A stretch of DNA of 64,000 nucleotides from Spirochaetae bacterium HGW-Spirochaetae-3 (GTDB taxonomy: Bacteria; Spirochaetota; Spirochaetia; Treponematales; UBA12059): positions 1 through 64,000 of the forward strand of contig PGXV01000007.1 in NCBI GenBank assembly GCA_002839315.1, read 5' to 3'. The notes under the pieces were generated by a model. The model saw nothing but the letters and a program-made list of their open reading frames with translations, did not search any database and was not told the origin of the DNA. Position numbers and translations under genes: made by a program. This document shows positions 53,784 through 62,767 of this stretch, in pieces. How positions within the stretch are numbered: the first letter of the stretch is position 1; each line of letters begins with the position of its first letter.

Positions 53784-55349
53784 ATGTCGGTAGTCAACGA
53801 AAAATCGCTGTACAGCATCGAGCCCCGCGCCACGATGAGGCTCGGTAACGAGATAATGCTCTCGCCGGAACGGACCCTGGATATCGTACTGGAATCGCTT
53901 CGGGAACTCGTGGACTACGAGCTCGCGGTGGTGATGGGGTACTACGGCGACGATAGACTCATAGTCAGGACGACGAAGGGCCCTCTCGCCTCGTCACGCC
54001 TGTCGGGATACTCGATATCGCTCTCTGCGCGCTCCGATATAGCCGACCTGATCGCCCTGGGGAGGCCCCGGCTATTCAGGGACGACGAGGCGCACGAGGA
54101 TATCTATACGGGCGTCCTCGACCTGCCCGCCGGCCATTCCTGCATAGCGGCCCCGCTCATGATCGACGGTACGGCGATCGGGTTGCTGACGCTGGATCAT
54201 CGAACCTGCGGCGTCTTCTCCGAACAGATCCTGAGCTTCATCGGCGTCATTTCGCGGTTGATAGCGGTGGCGCTCGCTCAATCGGAGGCGTCCAGGGCCT
54301 TGCAGGACAGGAACTCGTTGCTCATCGCTGAACGTAACCGGCTGTTGGCACGCGATGACGAGGCCTTCCGGGACCTGGTGGGGTCGTCTCCGGCTTGGCT
54401 TTCGGCCCTCGACTCCATCAAGCTGGTCGCGGCGACGGAGTCGACGGTCCTACTGCTTGGCGAGACGGGTACCGGCAAGGAAGAGGCGGCTAGGGCGATA
54501 CACCGGCTTTCCCCGAGGGTGGATAAGCCGTTCGTCGCCGTCAACTGCTCGGCGATGCCCGCGGCGCTCGCGGAGAGCGAGCTGTTCGGCCACGAGAAGG
54601 GCGCGTTCACGGACGCCCGCTCGCTACGCCGCGGCCGGTTCGAGCTGGCCGACGGAGGGACGCTGTTCCTCGACGAGATCGGCGACCTGCCGACCGAGAT
54701 CCAGCCTAAGCTGCTCCGCGCCCTTCAGGAAGGCAACTTCGAGCGGGTAGGCGGGGAGTCCTCCGTACGGGTCGACGTCCGCGTGATCGCCGCGACTCAC
54801 GCGGACCTCGGCGCGGCCGTCGACGAGGGACGTTTCCGCGAGGATCTTTTCTACCGCGTCGCGGTCTTCCCGATCAGGCTTCCCCCGCTACGCGAGCGTC
54901 ACGGCGACGCGATCGTCCTCGCCGAGTTCTTCGCGTCCAGGTTGCGGTCGCGCCCCGGCTGGGCCCGGCTCTCCTTCGACGCCGAGGCGCTCGAGGCGCT
55001 GGAGGAGAACCCGTGGCCCGGTAACGTTCGCGAGCTGCGCAACGCGGTTGAACGGGCTGGTATCCTGTGCCGCGGCGGTACGATAGGCGCATCGGCGCTA
55101 CTCGCCGGCGACTGGGCCAAGGTTCGCGGCTCTTCGCGGGTTGGCTCGAGGATAACGGAGCGGATCGAGGCGCCATGCGGCGGCGTCGAGACGCTGGCGG
55201 AGGCCGAGCGGCGGTACGTCGCGGCCGCGCTGGAACGGGCCAACGGCAAGATATACGGGCCGGGAGGCGCGGCCGAGGCTCTCGGGCTCAAGCCGAGCAC
55301 CCTGCAGAGTCGCATGAAGAAGCTCGGGCTGAATCGGAAAGGCGACTGA
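53784..55349 (+). CDS. Sigma-54-dependent activator (GAF-AAA-Fis, NorR-like)
   Basis: A 521-residue enhancer-binding protein. A GAF-like sensor domain (about residues 10-170) precedes an AAA+ domain with Walker A GETGTGKE (about 227-234), GAFTDA (about 273-278) and Walker [12 protein letters not shown], then a Fis-type HTH (about 470-515: [21 protein letters not shown]). The canonical GAFTGA loop is GAFTDA here. The domain order is that of NorR. A sigma-54 promoter and inverted repeat divergent from it suggest it controls the peroxiredoxin-catalase operon, with the GAF domain as peroxide or NO sensor; the signal is inferred. Confidence 0.92.
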   Translation: MSVVNEKSLYSIEPRATMRLGNEIMLSPERTLDIVLESLRELVDYELAVVMGYYGDDRLIVRTTKGPLASSRLSGYSISLSARSDIADLIALGRPRLFRDDEAHEDIYTGVLDLPAGHSCIAAPLMIDGTAIGLLTLDHRTCGVFSEQILSFIGVISRLIAVALAQSEASRALQDRNSLLIAERNRLLARDDEAFRDLVGSSPAWLSALDSIKLVAATESTVLLLGETGTGKEEAARAIHRLSPRVDKPFVAVNCSAMPAALAESELFGHEKGAFTDARSLRRGRFELADGGTLFLDEIGDLPTEIQPKLLRALQEGNFERVGGESSVRVDVRVIAATHADLGAAVDEGRFREDLFYRVAVFPIRLPPLRERHGDAIVLAEFFASRLRSRPGWARLSFDAEALEALEENPWPGNVRELRNAVERAGILCRGGTIGASALLAGDWAKVRGSSRVGSRITERIEAPCGGVETLAEAERRYVAAALERANGKIYGPGGAAEALGLKPSTLQSRMKKLGLNRKGD

Positions 55350-55351
55350 CC

Positions 55352-55975
55352 GTGAACCTGCTCGCCCACGTCCTCATAGCGTACGCGACCCTCCCCGATA
55401 CCGACGGGCAGGAGTGCACCGGCGCGCTGATGGCCGATTACTTCCCCGGACGGGATCTTGCTAGCTATCCGCGCGGGATCCGCGACGGGCTCCTGCAGCA
55501 CCGGGCCGTCGACGCGTTCACCGACGCGCATCCCGCGTTCGTATCGTGCCGGCGCGCGATAGCGGCGGCCGGCGCGCCCCGCTTCACCGCCGGGATCCTC
55601 GCCGACATCTTCTGGGACCACGTGCTGGCGTCCGAATGGCACGTATGGGGCCGACCGCTATGCGGGCTCGGCCTCGATCCGTTCTGCCGCGAGGTCTACG
55701 GTCGGTTAAGCCGCGCCGAGGCGTACCACAGTCCCGGATTCGCGTCCGTCTTCCGTTTCTTGTCGAATGGTTCCTGGCTGTCGTCGTACGCGCGGTTGGA
55801 CGGCATCGAGAAGACGCTGGCCGGCCTGTCCGAGCGTATGAGCGGCCGGCCCGACCTGGCCGCGTGCATAGGTATCCTCGTCGACCTGGATCGGGAGATA
55901 CGCGGCGACTTCGCGGAATTCTGGCCGCGCCTGCTCGACTACGCCAGGGACTGGGCCCGGACCTCCGCGGAGTAG
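55352..55975 (+). CDS. ACP phosphodiesterase-like protein (DUF479/AcpH)
   Basis: A 207-residue HD-fold-like protein related to E. coli AcpH, which removes phosphopantetheine from acyl carrier protein. It opens with NLLAHVLIAY and has GALMADYFPGRD and LQHRAVDAFTDAHPAF, then the metal-region-like GILADIFWDHVLA and a C-terminal long-helix segment. It starts at GTG 55352, two bp after the sigma-54 activator stop, so it is co-transcribed with it. Whether it acts on ACP is not proven. Confidence 0.85.
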   Translation: MNLLAHVLIAYATLPDTDGQECTGALMADYFPGRDLASYPRGIRDGLLQHRAVDAFTDAHPAFVSCRRAIAAAGAPRFTAGILADIFWDHVLASEWHVWGRPLCGLGLDPFCREVYGRLSRAEAYHSPGFASVFRFLSNGSWLSSYARLDGIEKTLAGLSERMSGRPDLAACIGILVDLDREIRGDFAEFWPRLLDYARDWARTSAE

Positions 55976-56006
55976 AGCCTGGCGCCGCGTCCGTCGCGGC
56001 TGCCGA

Positions 56007-56411
56007 CTACGGCGTCTCGTCGCCGGCTGGGCCTTCATCCGGCGCTTGCCGAGACGCTTCCTCCGACGCGCCCGATCCTTCATCTCCCTGCTTGCAGTCA
56101 TGGGCGAAGCGCGCCTTGGCCTCGGCCTTCCACTCGTCGCGGGGCTTGCGGGCCTTGGACCCGTCATGGCCGCCGCTCGGGTAACCGGGCTTGATAAGGA
56201 TGTGCGACAACAGCACGAGTCCCCAGCCTTGCCAGTAGCCGATACGCGGGAGCCCGAAGATAACCGGCATGAGCCAATTCCACAGGAGCATCACGACCCA
56301 TCCGAACAGGAACGCGAACAGCGCGGCGAGCGCCGTTCCGCCTATTACCATGCCGACGATGGCAAGCGGCGCGTACTTGCGCGTCGATTCGCCGAATCCC
56401 CAATGTGACAT
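56007..56411 (-). CDS. Two-helix membrane protein paired with an ECF sigma factor
   Basis: A 134-residue protein with two membrane helices (about residues 15-40 and 58-76), the motif LWNWLMPVIFGLPRIGYWQGWGLVLLSHIL and a charged C-terminal tail. From memory, this family commonly follows ECF sigma factor genes in many phyla; it may hold or modulate the sigma factor, but it lacks the zinc-binding anti-sigma motif. It lies 9 bp downstream of the sigma gene on the same strand. Function is not established. Confidence 0.7.
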   Translation of the reverse strand: MSHWGFGESTRKYAPLAIVGMVIGGTALAALFAFLFGWVVMLLWNWLMPVIFGLPRIGYWQGWGLVLLSHILIKPGYPSGGHDGSKARKPRDEWKAEAKARFAHDCKQGDEGSGASEEASRQAPDEGPAGDETP

Positions 56412-56420
56412 ACGTCCTCC

Positions 56421-56933
56421 TTACTCGTATCCTGAGAGCGCGACTCGAAGCCTGGCGAGCGCGTAGCGCTTACGCGCCGCCAGGGTATCTATCGTAATTC
56501 CGGTCCTCTTCGATATGGACGCGAAGGTCTCGCCGCGTATGGCCTGCGCTATGACGACGTCCCGCTGCTCCGGCGGCAGGGCGTCGATGGACGCGTAGAG
56601 GGCGTCGAGGGTCTCGGCCCGTTCCGCCTCCTCGGGAGCGCCGCGTAGGGCTCCGTCGACGAACGTGTCGAAATCGTCGGCCTCGCTCTCGCCGGCCGCT
56701 TTCCTTCGGGCGCGCCTGCGCCAGGCGTCTGCGGCCGCGTTGCGGGCGGCTCGCCACAGCCAGGCGCCGACGTCCCTCAGGGGCTCCATCGAGTCCAGGT
56801 TGGCGAGCGAGCGCGCGACGAGGTCGTGGAAGGCGTCTTCCGCCTCCTGCGCTCCTATCCTCGAGCCGAGCCATTCCAGTATCGGGCCCCGCTGATCCGC
56901 GTAGCCCGCTTCGAACCGTTCGCTTGTTTCCAT
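56421..56933 (-). CDS. ECF-family RNA polymerase sigma factor
   Basis: A 170-residue sigma-70-type factor of extracytoplasmic-function size. Region 2 is AEDAFHDLVARSL and DVGAWLWRAARNAAADAWRRR; region 4 is IDALPPEQRDVVIAQAIRGETFASISKRTGITIDTLAARKRYALARLR. The region 2-4 linker is acidic. ATG 56933 is preferred to a GTG at 56945. It is followed by a small membrane protein that may regulate it. No target promoter is recognised. Confidence 0.9.
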   Translation of the reverse strand: METSERFEAGYADQRGPILEWLGSRIGAQEAEDAFHDLVARSLANLDSMEPLRDVGAWLWRAARNAAADAWRRRARRKAAGESEADDFDTFVDGALRGAPEEAERAETLDALYASIDALPPEQRDVVIAQAIRGETFASISKRTGITIDTLAARKRYALARLRVALSGYE

Positions 56934-57051
56934 ATCTTTCACCACTATAGACGCGCCGCGGCCCGGAATTGTATAGGCGGAGCGAGTAATTCTCGCGGGC
57001 GGGGCCGGCCGTCCGCTTGACCTGTTTTATGTCTCTATGCGAAGATACGGC

Positions 57052-57387
57052 ATGGTAAGAGAAGAATTACAGGCGACCGCTGGTCTTGCCCACCTCGACT
57101 TGAGCGAGGACGAGGCGGCCGCGGCGCTTCCGGCGTTCGAGCTGATGCTCGAATATTTCGCCGCCATGAAGGCGGCGGACGAGGACGAGGGCGCTTTCGG
57201 CGTCCCCGTCTTGGACCTCCCCCCGACGACCCAGGCGTTCTCCGCCGGTAATCGCCTCCGCTTCGACGCTACCGCTAATAATTCGAATAATACGAACTCC
57301 AATCCGCTTTATAATCTCGCTAACGAGCTCCTCAACCGGAGCCCGGAGAGCGAGAATCGTTTCGTCGTCATACCCAACGTTCTCTAA
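57052..57387 (+). CDS. gatC: Asp-tRNA(Asn)/Glu-tRNA(Gln) amidotransferase subunit C
   Basis: Small subunit (111 aa) that stabilises GatA and links it to GatB. The opening LAHLDLSEDEAAAALPAFELMLEYF is typical; the centre has FGVPVLDLPP. The tail after residue 65 is rich in asparagine (NNSNNTNSN) and longer than in most GatC proteins. ATG 57052 is chosen over ATG 57037. It leads gatC-gatA-gatB-aspS, with 21 bp between gatC and gatA. Confidence 0.85.
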   Translation: MVREELQATAGLAHLDLSEDEAAAALPAFELMLEYFAAMKAADEDEGAFGVPVLDLPPTTQAFSAGNRLRFDATANNSNNTNSNPLYNLANELLNRSPESENRFVVIPNVL

Positions 57388-57408
57388 ATCTCTCCGGAGG
57401 AATCCGCC

Positions 57409-58926
57409 ATGTCGCGAACCGTCTTGCAGGACGGCTTTTCCGCGTATTTAGACGCGTGGGAAGCCAGGATAGGATCATTTCTCGAAAAGGACGCCGAGAC
57501 TATCGCCGGCTCGGCCGTGCTAGGCGCCGATCGAGAGCCCGGCTACGCGTCGGACTCCACGAAGGGAGTCCTTCGTGGGCTACCGTTCGGCGTCAAGGAC
57601 AACATCGCCGTGAAGGACATGAGGCTGTCGTGCGGCTCGAGGCTACTCGACGGTTTCCGCTCGCCGTATTCGGCTACCGCCGTCGCCAGGCTGGCCGCCG
57701 TCGGCGCCATGCCCGCCGGCAAGACCAACATGGACGAGTTCGGTATGGGCTCGTCAACCGACAACTCGGCGTTCATGAGGACGAATAACCCCTGGGACGT
57801 CGAGAGGGTAGCCGGAGGCTCGTCGGGAGGCTCCGCAGCGGCCGTCGCCGCCGGCCTCGTGCCGTTCGCGTTAGGCTCGGATACCGGCGGCTCCGTGCGG
57901 CAACCGGCTAACTTCTGCGGCGTGGTGGGACTCAAGCCGACCTACGGCGCGGTATCGCGCTTCGGGCTGGTCGCGTACGCGTCCAGCCTGGAGACGATAG
58001 GCGTGCTGGCCGATTCCGTCGCGAGGGCGCGGACCGTCTTCGCCGCGATGCGGGGAGCCGATCCTCTGGATCAGACGAGCTTCGACGCTCCTGCGGACGC
58101 GCCTTCGCTGCTACCGCTTGGCGGGAAGCCGGCCGAGCCGCGCGCGATAGGCGTGCTATCCCCGTCGGCCGTCGCCAAGGCTCTGGCATCGACGCTTTCC
58201 GGGCAGGCCGGACCGGCTGGAAACGGCGGGCCGGACGAGGCGGCCAGGGAGGCGTCGGCCGCGGCGATGCTCGAGCCCGAGGTGGCGCTCGGCTTCGAGG
58301 CGGCCAAGGAAGGGCTTCGGGCGCTCGGTCACCGACTCGTCGACGTCGAACTGCCGAGCCTCAAGTACGGGGTCCCCGCGTACTATACGATAGCCACGGC
58401 CGAGGCGAGCGCCAACCTGGCGCGCTTCGACGGCATACGCTACGGCAACAGGCCCGCGTACGCGGAGAACCCCGACGGGCTGATAGACGGCGCGCGCGGC
58501 TCCGGCTTCGGCGACGAGGTCAAGCTGAGGATACTGCTCGGCACCTTCGTGCTCCGCTCGGGCTTCCAGGACCGCTATTACCTGCGGGCCCAGAGGATAC
58601 GCACGGGAATTCGCCTCGACTTCAACCGGGTACTGGCGGGCGTCGACGCCGTGCTGATGCCGGTGTTCCCGACCCGCGCGTTCGGGCGCGGCGAGCGGGG
58701 GCTGTCGCCGTTCGCGCAGAAGGCGGCCGACCTGTTCACCTGCTGCGCCAACCTGGCCGGCCTGCCCGCGCTGGCCTTCCCGACCGGCGTCGAGGGCGGT
58801 CTGCCCGTCGGCGTCCAGCTGGTCGGCAAGGCGTTCGGCGAGGGGCTCCTGCTCGACGTGGCGGAAGGGTACGAGGCGGCGCATCCTATCGCGCGGCCGG
58901 CCGGATACAGGGCTTTCTGGGGGTAA
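57409..58926 (+). CDS. gatA: Asp-tRNA(Asn)/Glu-tRNA(Gln) amidotransferase subunit A
   Basis: Amidase subunit (505 aa) that releases ammonia from glutamine or asparagine for transfer to misacylated tRNA. The Ser-Ser-Lys triad is present: GVKDNIAVKD (Lys), GGSSGGSAAAVAAG and GSDTGGSVRQPA. ATG 57409 follows a CCGGAGGA ribosome site. An insertion rich in Ala and Gly (about residues 265-290) is longer than usual. The stop overlaps the gatB start. Confidence 0.96.
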   Translation: MSRTVLQDGFSAYLDAWEARIGSFLEKDAETIAGSAVLGADREPGYASDSTKGVLRGLPFGVKDNIAVKDMRLSCGSRLLDGFRSPYSATAVARLAAVGAMPAGKTNMDEFGMGSSTDNSAFMRTNNPWDVERVAGGSSGGSAAAVAAGLVPFALGSDTGGSVRQPANFCGVVGLKPTYGAVSRFGLVAYASSLETIGVLADSVARARTVFAAMRGADPLDQTSFDAPADAPSLLPLGGKPAEPRAIGVLSPSAVAKALASTLSGQAGPAGNGGPDEAAREASAAAMLEPEVALGFEAAKEGLRALGHRLVDVELPSLKYGVPAYYTIATAEASANLARFDGIRYGNRPAYAENPDGLIDGARGSGFGDEVKLRILLGTFVLRSGFQDRYYLRAQRIRTGIRLDFNRVLAGVDAVLMPVFPTRAFGRGERGLSPFAQKAADLFTCCANLAGLPALAFPTGVEGGLPVGVQLVGKAFGEGLLLDVAEGYEAAHPIARPAGYRAFWG

Positions 58927-60452
58927 TGATGAAGTATCAGTCGTTCATAGGGCTCGAGGTCCATATTCACCTGCTGACGAAGTCAAAGGCCTTCTGCTCG
59001 TGCAGGGCGGCCTTCGGCGACGAGCCTAATTCCAACGTATGCCCCGTATGCATGGGATATCCGGGCGTGCTGCCGGCGCTCAACGGCGAGGCCATGCGCA
59101 TGGGCGCCGTAGTCGCGCGCGCTCTCAACTGCACGCTGTCTCCGAAGACCTGGTTCGAGCGCAAGCAGTACTTCTATCCGGACATGCCGAAGAACTACCA
59201 GATATCTCAGTTCGCATCGCCCCTGGGCGTCGACGGCTGGGTGGACATCCCGGCCGGCGGCGGCGGCCCGGCCTCCTCCGCCGCCGGTACGGCGACGAAG
59301 CGGATACGCATAAAGGAATGCCACCTCGAGGAGGACGCCGGCAAGATGATACACGCCGGCAACGTCTCGCTGGTCGACTACAACCGCGCCGGCACGTCGC
59401 TCCTGGAGATCGTCACGGAGCCGGACTTCGAGACCGGCGCCGAGGCCGAATGCTACGTACAGCAACTCCGGCGCACGGTCCGCTACCTCGGCGTCTGCGA
59501 CGGCAACATGGAGGAAGGCTCGCTTCGCTGCGACGCCAACGTCTCCGTGAACCTCCGCGGCCAGGGTCTCGGCAGCAAGGTGGAGATAAAGAACCTGAAC
59601 TCGTCGCGCTTCGTGCGGCTGGGCCTGGACTACGAGATAGAGCGCCAGGTAGCGCTCGTCGAGAAGGGCGGGATGGTACGGCAGGAGACTCGGCTATGGA
59701 ACGAGAACCGCGACCAGACCGAGACGATGCGCGTCAAGGAAAGCTCCAACGACTACCGCTTCTTCCCCGAGCCCGACCTGCCGCCGTTCTCGGCGGACGC
59801 CGGGTTCATCTCGTCGGTGGAGGCTGGCCTCGTCGAGCTGCCCTTCGACAGGGAGCGCCGCGTCGGTTCCGAGTTCGGCCTGTCGCGCGAGCAGGTAACG
59901 ATAGTCTGCGAGGAGCGCGCGTTCGCCGACTACTTCGAGGCGGCCGTCGCCGAGGCCGAGCGGCTCGGCATGGACAAGAAGGTCGCGGCGGAGCGCGTCG
60001 CGATATGGATGACCGGCGAGCTGAAGCGCGTCATGAACCGCGACGGGCTGGGCGCGGCGGACGTCGGCGCCCTTAAGGTAACGGGCGCCAGGCTGGCCGC
60101 TATCGTGGCGCTCGTCGCGTCTGGCCGGATATCAGGCAAGATAGCCAGGCAGTTGTTCGACGCCGCGCTCGTAGAGGAGGCGGAGCCCGCCGACATCGTC
60201 GCGGCCCGCGGGTGGGAACTCGTCGTCGACCCGGCGAGGATAGCCGCCGCCGTCGAAGAGGCCATAGCGGCGGAGCCTTCCGCCTTCTCCGGCGCCGCGG
60301 CCGCGACGGCGGGCGGGGACGTGGGCAAGGCCCGCACGCTGTCCGCGTTCCTGGTAGGAAAGGCCATCGGGGCGTCCGGCGGCAAGGCCGAACCGGGTCT
60401 CGTGAAGGCGGCCGTAGAAGCGCGCGTGACAGCGGCGGCTACGGCCCTCTAG
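58926..60452 (+). CDS. gatB: Asp-tRNA(Asn)/Glu-tRNA(Gln) amidotransferase subunit B
   Basis: Kinase/amidotransferase subunit (508 aa) that activates the tRNA-bound acid with ATP and adds ammonia. It opens with IGLEVHIHLLTKSKAFCSC and contains CPVCMGYPG, RIRIKECHLEEDAGK, DYNRAGTSLLEIVTEPD and SLRCDANVSV. The C-terminal YqeY-like tRNA-binding tail follows about residue 300. The first ATG (58926) overlaps the gatA stop by one base; a second ATG 3 nt later is equally possible. Confidence 0.96.
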   Translation: MMKYQSFIGLEVHIHLLTKSKAFCSCRAAFGDEPNSNVCPVCMGYPGVLPALNGEAMRMGAVVARALNCTLSPKTWFERKQYFYPDMPKNYQISQFASPLGVDGWVDIPAGGGGPASSAAGTATKRIRIKECHLEEDAGKMIHAGNVSLVDYNRAGTSLLEIVTEPDFETGAEAECYVQQLRRTVRYLGVCDGNMEEGSLRCDANVSVNLRGQGLGSKVEIKNLNSSRFVRLGLDYEIERQVALVEKGGMVRQETRLWNENRDQTETMRVKESSNDYRFFPEPDLPPFSADAGFISSVEAGLVELPFDRERRVGSEFGLSREQVTIVCEERAFADYFEAAVAEAERLGMDKKVAAERVAIWMTGELKRVMNRDGLGAADVGALKVTGARLAAIVALVASGRISGKIARQLFDAALVEEAEPADIVAARGWELVVDPARIAAAVEEAIAAEPSAFSGAAAATAGGDVGKARTLSAFLVGKAIGASGGKAEPGLVKAAVEARVTAAATAL

Positions 60453-60472
60453 TAGGATCATAGGAGTGTACG

Positions 60473-61768
60473 ATGCGAATACTGGCGAAGGATATTATAA
60501 CCGGGATGGGCTCAGGAGAGGTCGAGCTGAAAGGATGGGTACACCGCGTGCGCGAGCTCGGCGGCGTATCGTTCGTGATGCTCCGCGACCGGTCCGGCAT
60601 CGCCCAGGTGGTCGTCGAGGGCAAGGCCGACCTCAGCCTCGAATCGGTCGTGACCGCGGTAGGCGTCGTCGCCGATAACGACAAGGCGCCCGGCGGCGCG
60701 GAATTGCGCGCGTCGAGGATCGACGTCATCGCGCGCGCAGAGCCGGACCTCCCGTTCCCGGTCAACGGCGACGTATCGAAGATAGGCCTCGACGTGATAC
60801 TCGACAACCGCCCGCTATCGCTGCGCAATCCGAAGATACGCTCCATCTTCTCGGTGCAGTCGACCATCATCGACGCGTTCGGCTCGTTCCTGCGCGGGCG
60901 GGGCTTCACCGAGATGAAGACCAGCAAGCTGATAGGCTCCGGCACCGAGGGCGGCACCGGCCTCTTCGAGGTAGCCTACTTCGACGCGAAGGTGTACCTG
61001 GCGCAGTCGCCGCAGTTCTACAAGCAGACCATGGTCGCGAGCGGCATGGAGCGCGTGTTCGAGGTCGCCCCCGCGTACCGCGCCGAGAAGCACGACACGC
61101 CTCGTCACCTTAACGAGTACGTGTCGATGGACCTGGAGATGGCTTTCATCGATTCAGAGCGAGACCTCATCGCGCTGGAGAAGGAGCTGCTCGCTTCCAT
61201 ATTCGAGGCGGTCTCGAGCCGTAACGCCGACGACCTGGCCGCGTGGGGCGCGACCGCGCCCGATCCCGAGTCCGTGGCGCGCTCGCCCATCGTGGCCCAC
61301 GACGACGCCGTCGCCATCGCGGCCGCCGAGCTGGAGCGAGCCGGTTCCTCGTCGAAGAAGGCTTACGAGATAAGCCCCGAGGTAGAGCGACTGATATGCG
61401 CGTGGTCGGCCCGGGAGCACGGCAGCGAACTCGCGTTCATAAACGAATTCCCGCGCCGCCACCGGCCCTTCTATACGTTCCCGCTGAACGCCACCCATAC
61501 GATGAGCTTCGACGCAATATTCCGCGGCCTGGAGATAACGACCGGCGGCCGGCGCCATAACGAGTACCGGGCCCTCCTCGACGTGCTACCGAAGTTCGGC
61601 CTCAAGGCGGAGGACCTGACCGACTATCTCAACGTATTCAAGTACGGCTGCCCGCCTCACGGCGGATTCGCGATAGGTTGCGAGCGCCTGACCCAGAAGA
61701 TCCTGGGGCTCGCGAACGTGAAGGAAGCTTCATTGTTCCCCAGAGACCGTAAACGAGTACGGCCATAG
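60473..61768 (+). CDS. aspS: Aspartyl-tRNA synthetase, archaeal-type (probably non-discriminating)
   Basis: A class IIb synthetase of 431 residues, the compact archaeal/eukaryal form without the bacterial GAD insertion (bacterial AspRS is about 590 aa). The OB-fold anticodon domain is residues 15-110, motif 2 is RVFEVAPAYRAEKHDTPRHLNEY, and motif 3 is GGFAIGCERLTQKIL. Linked to gatCAB, it is probably non-discriminating and makes Asp-tRNA(Asn) for conversion to Asn-tRNA(Asn). ATG 60473 follows AGGAG. Its 3' end is duplicated 119 bp downstream. Confidence 0.9.
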   Translation: MRILAKDIITGMGSGEVELKGWVHRVRELGGVSFVMLRDRSGIAQVVVEGKADLSLESVVTAVGVVADNDKAPGGAELRASRIDVIARAEPDLPFPVNGDVSKIGLDVILDNRPLSLRNPKIRSIFSVQSTIIDAFGSFLRGRGFTEMKTSKLIGSGTEGGTGLFEVAYFDAKVYLAQSPQFYKQTMVASGMERVFEVAPAYRAEKHDTPRHLNEYVSMDLEMAFIDSERDLIALEKELLASIFEAVSSRNADDLAAWGATAPDPESVARSPIVAHDDAVAIAAAELERAGSSSKKAYEISPEVERLICAWSAREHGSELAFINEFPRRHRPFYTFPLNATHTMSFDAIFRGLEITTGGRRHNEYRALLDVLPKFGLKAEDLTDYLNVFKYGCPPHGGFAIGCERLTQKILGLANVKEASLFPRDRKRVRP

Positions 61769-61887
61769 CCAAGCTATGCCACAGTCGTTTAGCTTGCCCT
61801 GTCCGGGGCCGGGGATACCCCGGACCCTGCGCTCCTGCGCACTGCTCGGATCGCATCCCCAGAGACCTTAAAAGGGTGCGGCCGTAG
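61738..61887. repeat. Imperfect direct repeat duplicating the end of aspS
   Basis: The last 31 bp of aspS (61738-61768) recur at 61857-61887 with 26 of 31 positions identical, including the final TAG. The 88 bp between contain a perfect 8-bp inverted repeat (GTCCGGGG at 61801-61808, CCCCGGAC at 61818-61825). The downstream hydrolase region has lower GC. It looks like a duplicated gene end at an insertion boundary. Confidence 0.6.
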
Positions 61888-61898
61888 CGCCATATAAC

Positions 61899-62675
61899 TC
61901 AGCGTTCTCCGAATAACCATCCCATAACGGTCTCGTCGTACGCGAACAGAGCGCCGCCGCCATGTTGATTCGTCGTATCACGCTCCGCGAAATATGATCC
62001 GCTCTTTATATCCAAGACCGCGAGCGTAGCGATCCGCCGGTCCGAGAGCCCGGCCTTTTTATACGCAGCCCTTAGCGTGCCGTATGCGTCCGAGGCCGGG
62101 CGACTGGAATAGTACTCGTCCTCTTCTCCGATGACGAAGTATATCGGGGTCATCTCAGCGACGATCCTGTCGAAGCCCCCATCCCACCGCGAGCTTACGT
62201 GCAACGCGGAGGTGAACAGATCCGGTCTCTCCGCTACCACCAGAGACAGTGTCTCTCCGCCGCCTGAGTAACCCGAAATATAAACTTTCTCTAAGTCGAC
62301 GTTGAACTGCTTAAGAAGATGCTCCGTCAAGGCGATAATCTGCCGCTTGCTGTTCTGCCCCCAGTCGTTTGGTTGCGGCGCGGCGATAATCATTTTTGGG
62401 TTATATTTCTTAGCCTCGGTAGCGAATCGCTCGTTGCATAGATTGGTCCCGGCTCCCTGGAAATAATAGCCACCATAACCAGGAAGGGAAATGTAGAAGG
62501 CGTATGGTTCCGCGCCGTCATAGCTGTCCGGTACGTACAGGTGATAGTGCAGATCCGATGTCGCGCCGTCGACATGGAGTATCTTATCAATTTCGAAACC
62601 GTCATGCTTCGAAAAATCAGCAAAGGCGACTGCGCCCAAGAACGCTCTCATTAGGATGTAGTAAATCTTCTTCAT
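61899..62675 (-). CDS. Secreted alpha/beta hydrolase (esterase/peptidase-like)
   Basis: A 258-residue protein with a signal-like N terminus (residues 1-20). The nucleophile elbow is GYSGGGE (Ser about residue 136), the oxyanion region LPGYGGYY is near residue 67, and the catalytic Asp and His are likely in GEEDEYY and NQHGGG. It resembles dienelactone hydrolase/prolyl oligopeptidase-like esterases. Substrate unknown. GC content is lower than in the tRNA-amidation cluster next door. Another hydrolase gene lies 92 bp upstream on the same strand. Confidence 0.8.
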   Translation of the reverse strand: MKKIYYILMRAFLGAVAFADFSKHDGFEIDKILHVDGATSDLHYHLYVPDSYDGAEPYAFYISLPGYGGYYFQGAGTNLCNERFATEAKKYNPKMIIAAPQPNDWGQNSKRQIIALTEHLLKQFNVDLEKVYISGYSGGGETLSLVVAERPDLFTSALHVSSRWDGGFDRIVAEMTPIYFVIGEEDEYYSSRPASDAYGTLRAAYKKAGLSDRRIATLAVLDIKSGSYFAERDTTNQHGGGALFAYDETVMGWLFGER

Positions 62676-62717
62676 AGGACAGCTTTCCGATTATTTTCTA
62701 CGCCATATAATGTATGG

Positions 62718-62748
62718 AAGGCGGAGCCTCGTCATGAGGTTCCGCCTT
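62718..62748 (-). terminator. Hairpin between the two hydrolase genes
   Basis: 13-bp stem with one G-T wobble position (AAGGCGGAGCCTC / GAGGTTCCGCCTT), loop GTCAT, located 20 bp after the upstream gene ends. There is no T run on the minus strand, so termination may be partial. Confidence 0.5.
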
Positions 62749-62767
62749 CGGCGCTAGTTCAGGGTCT

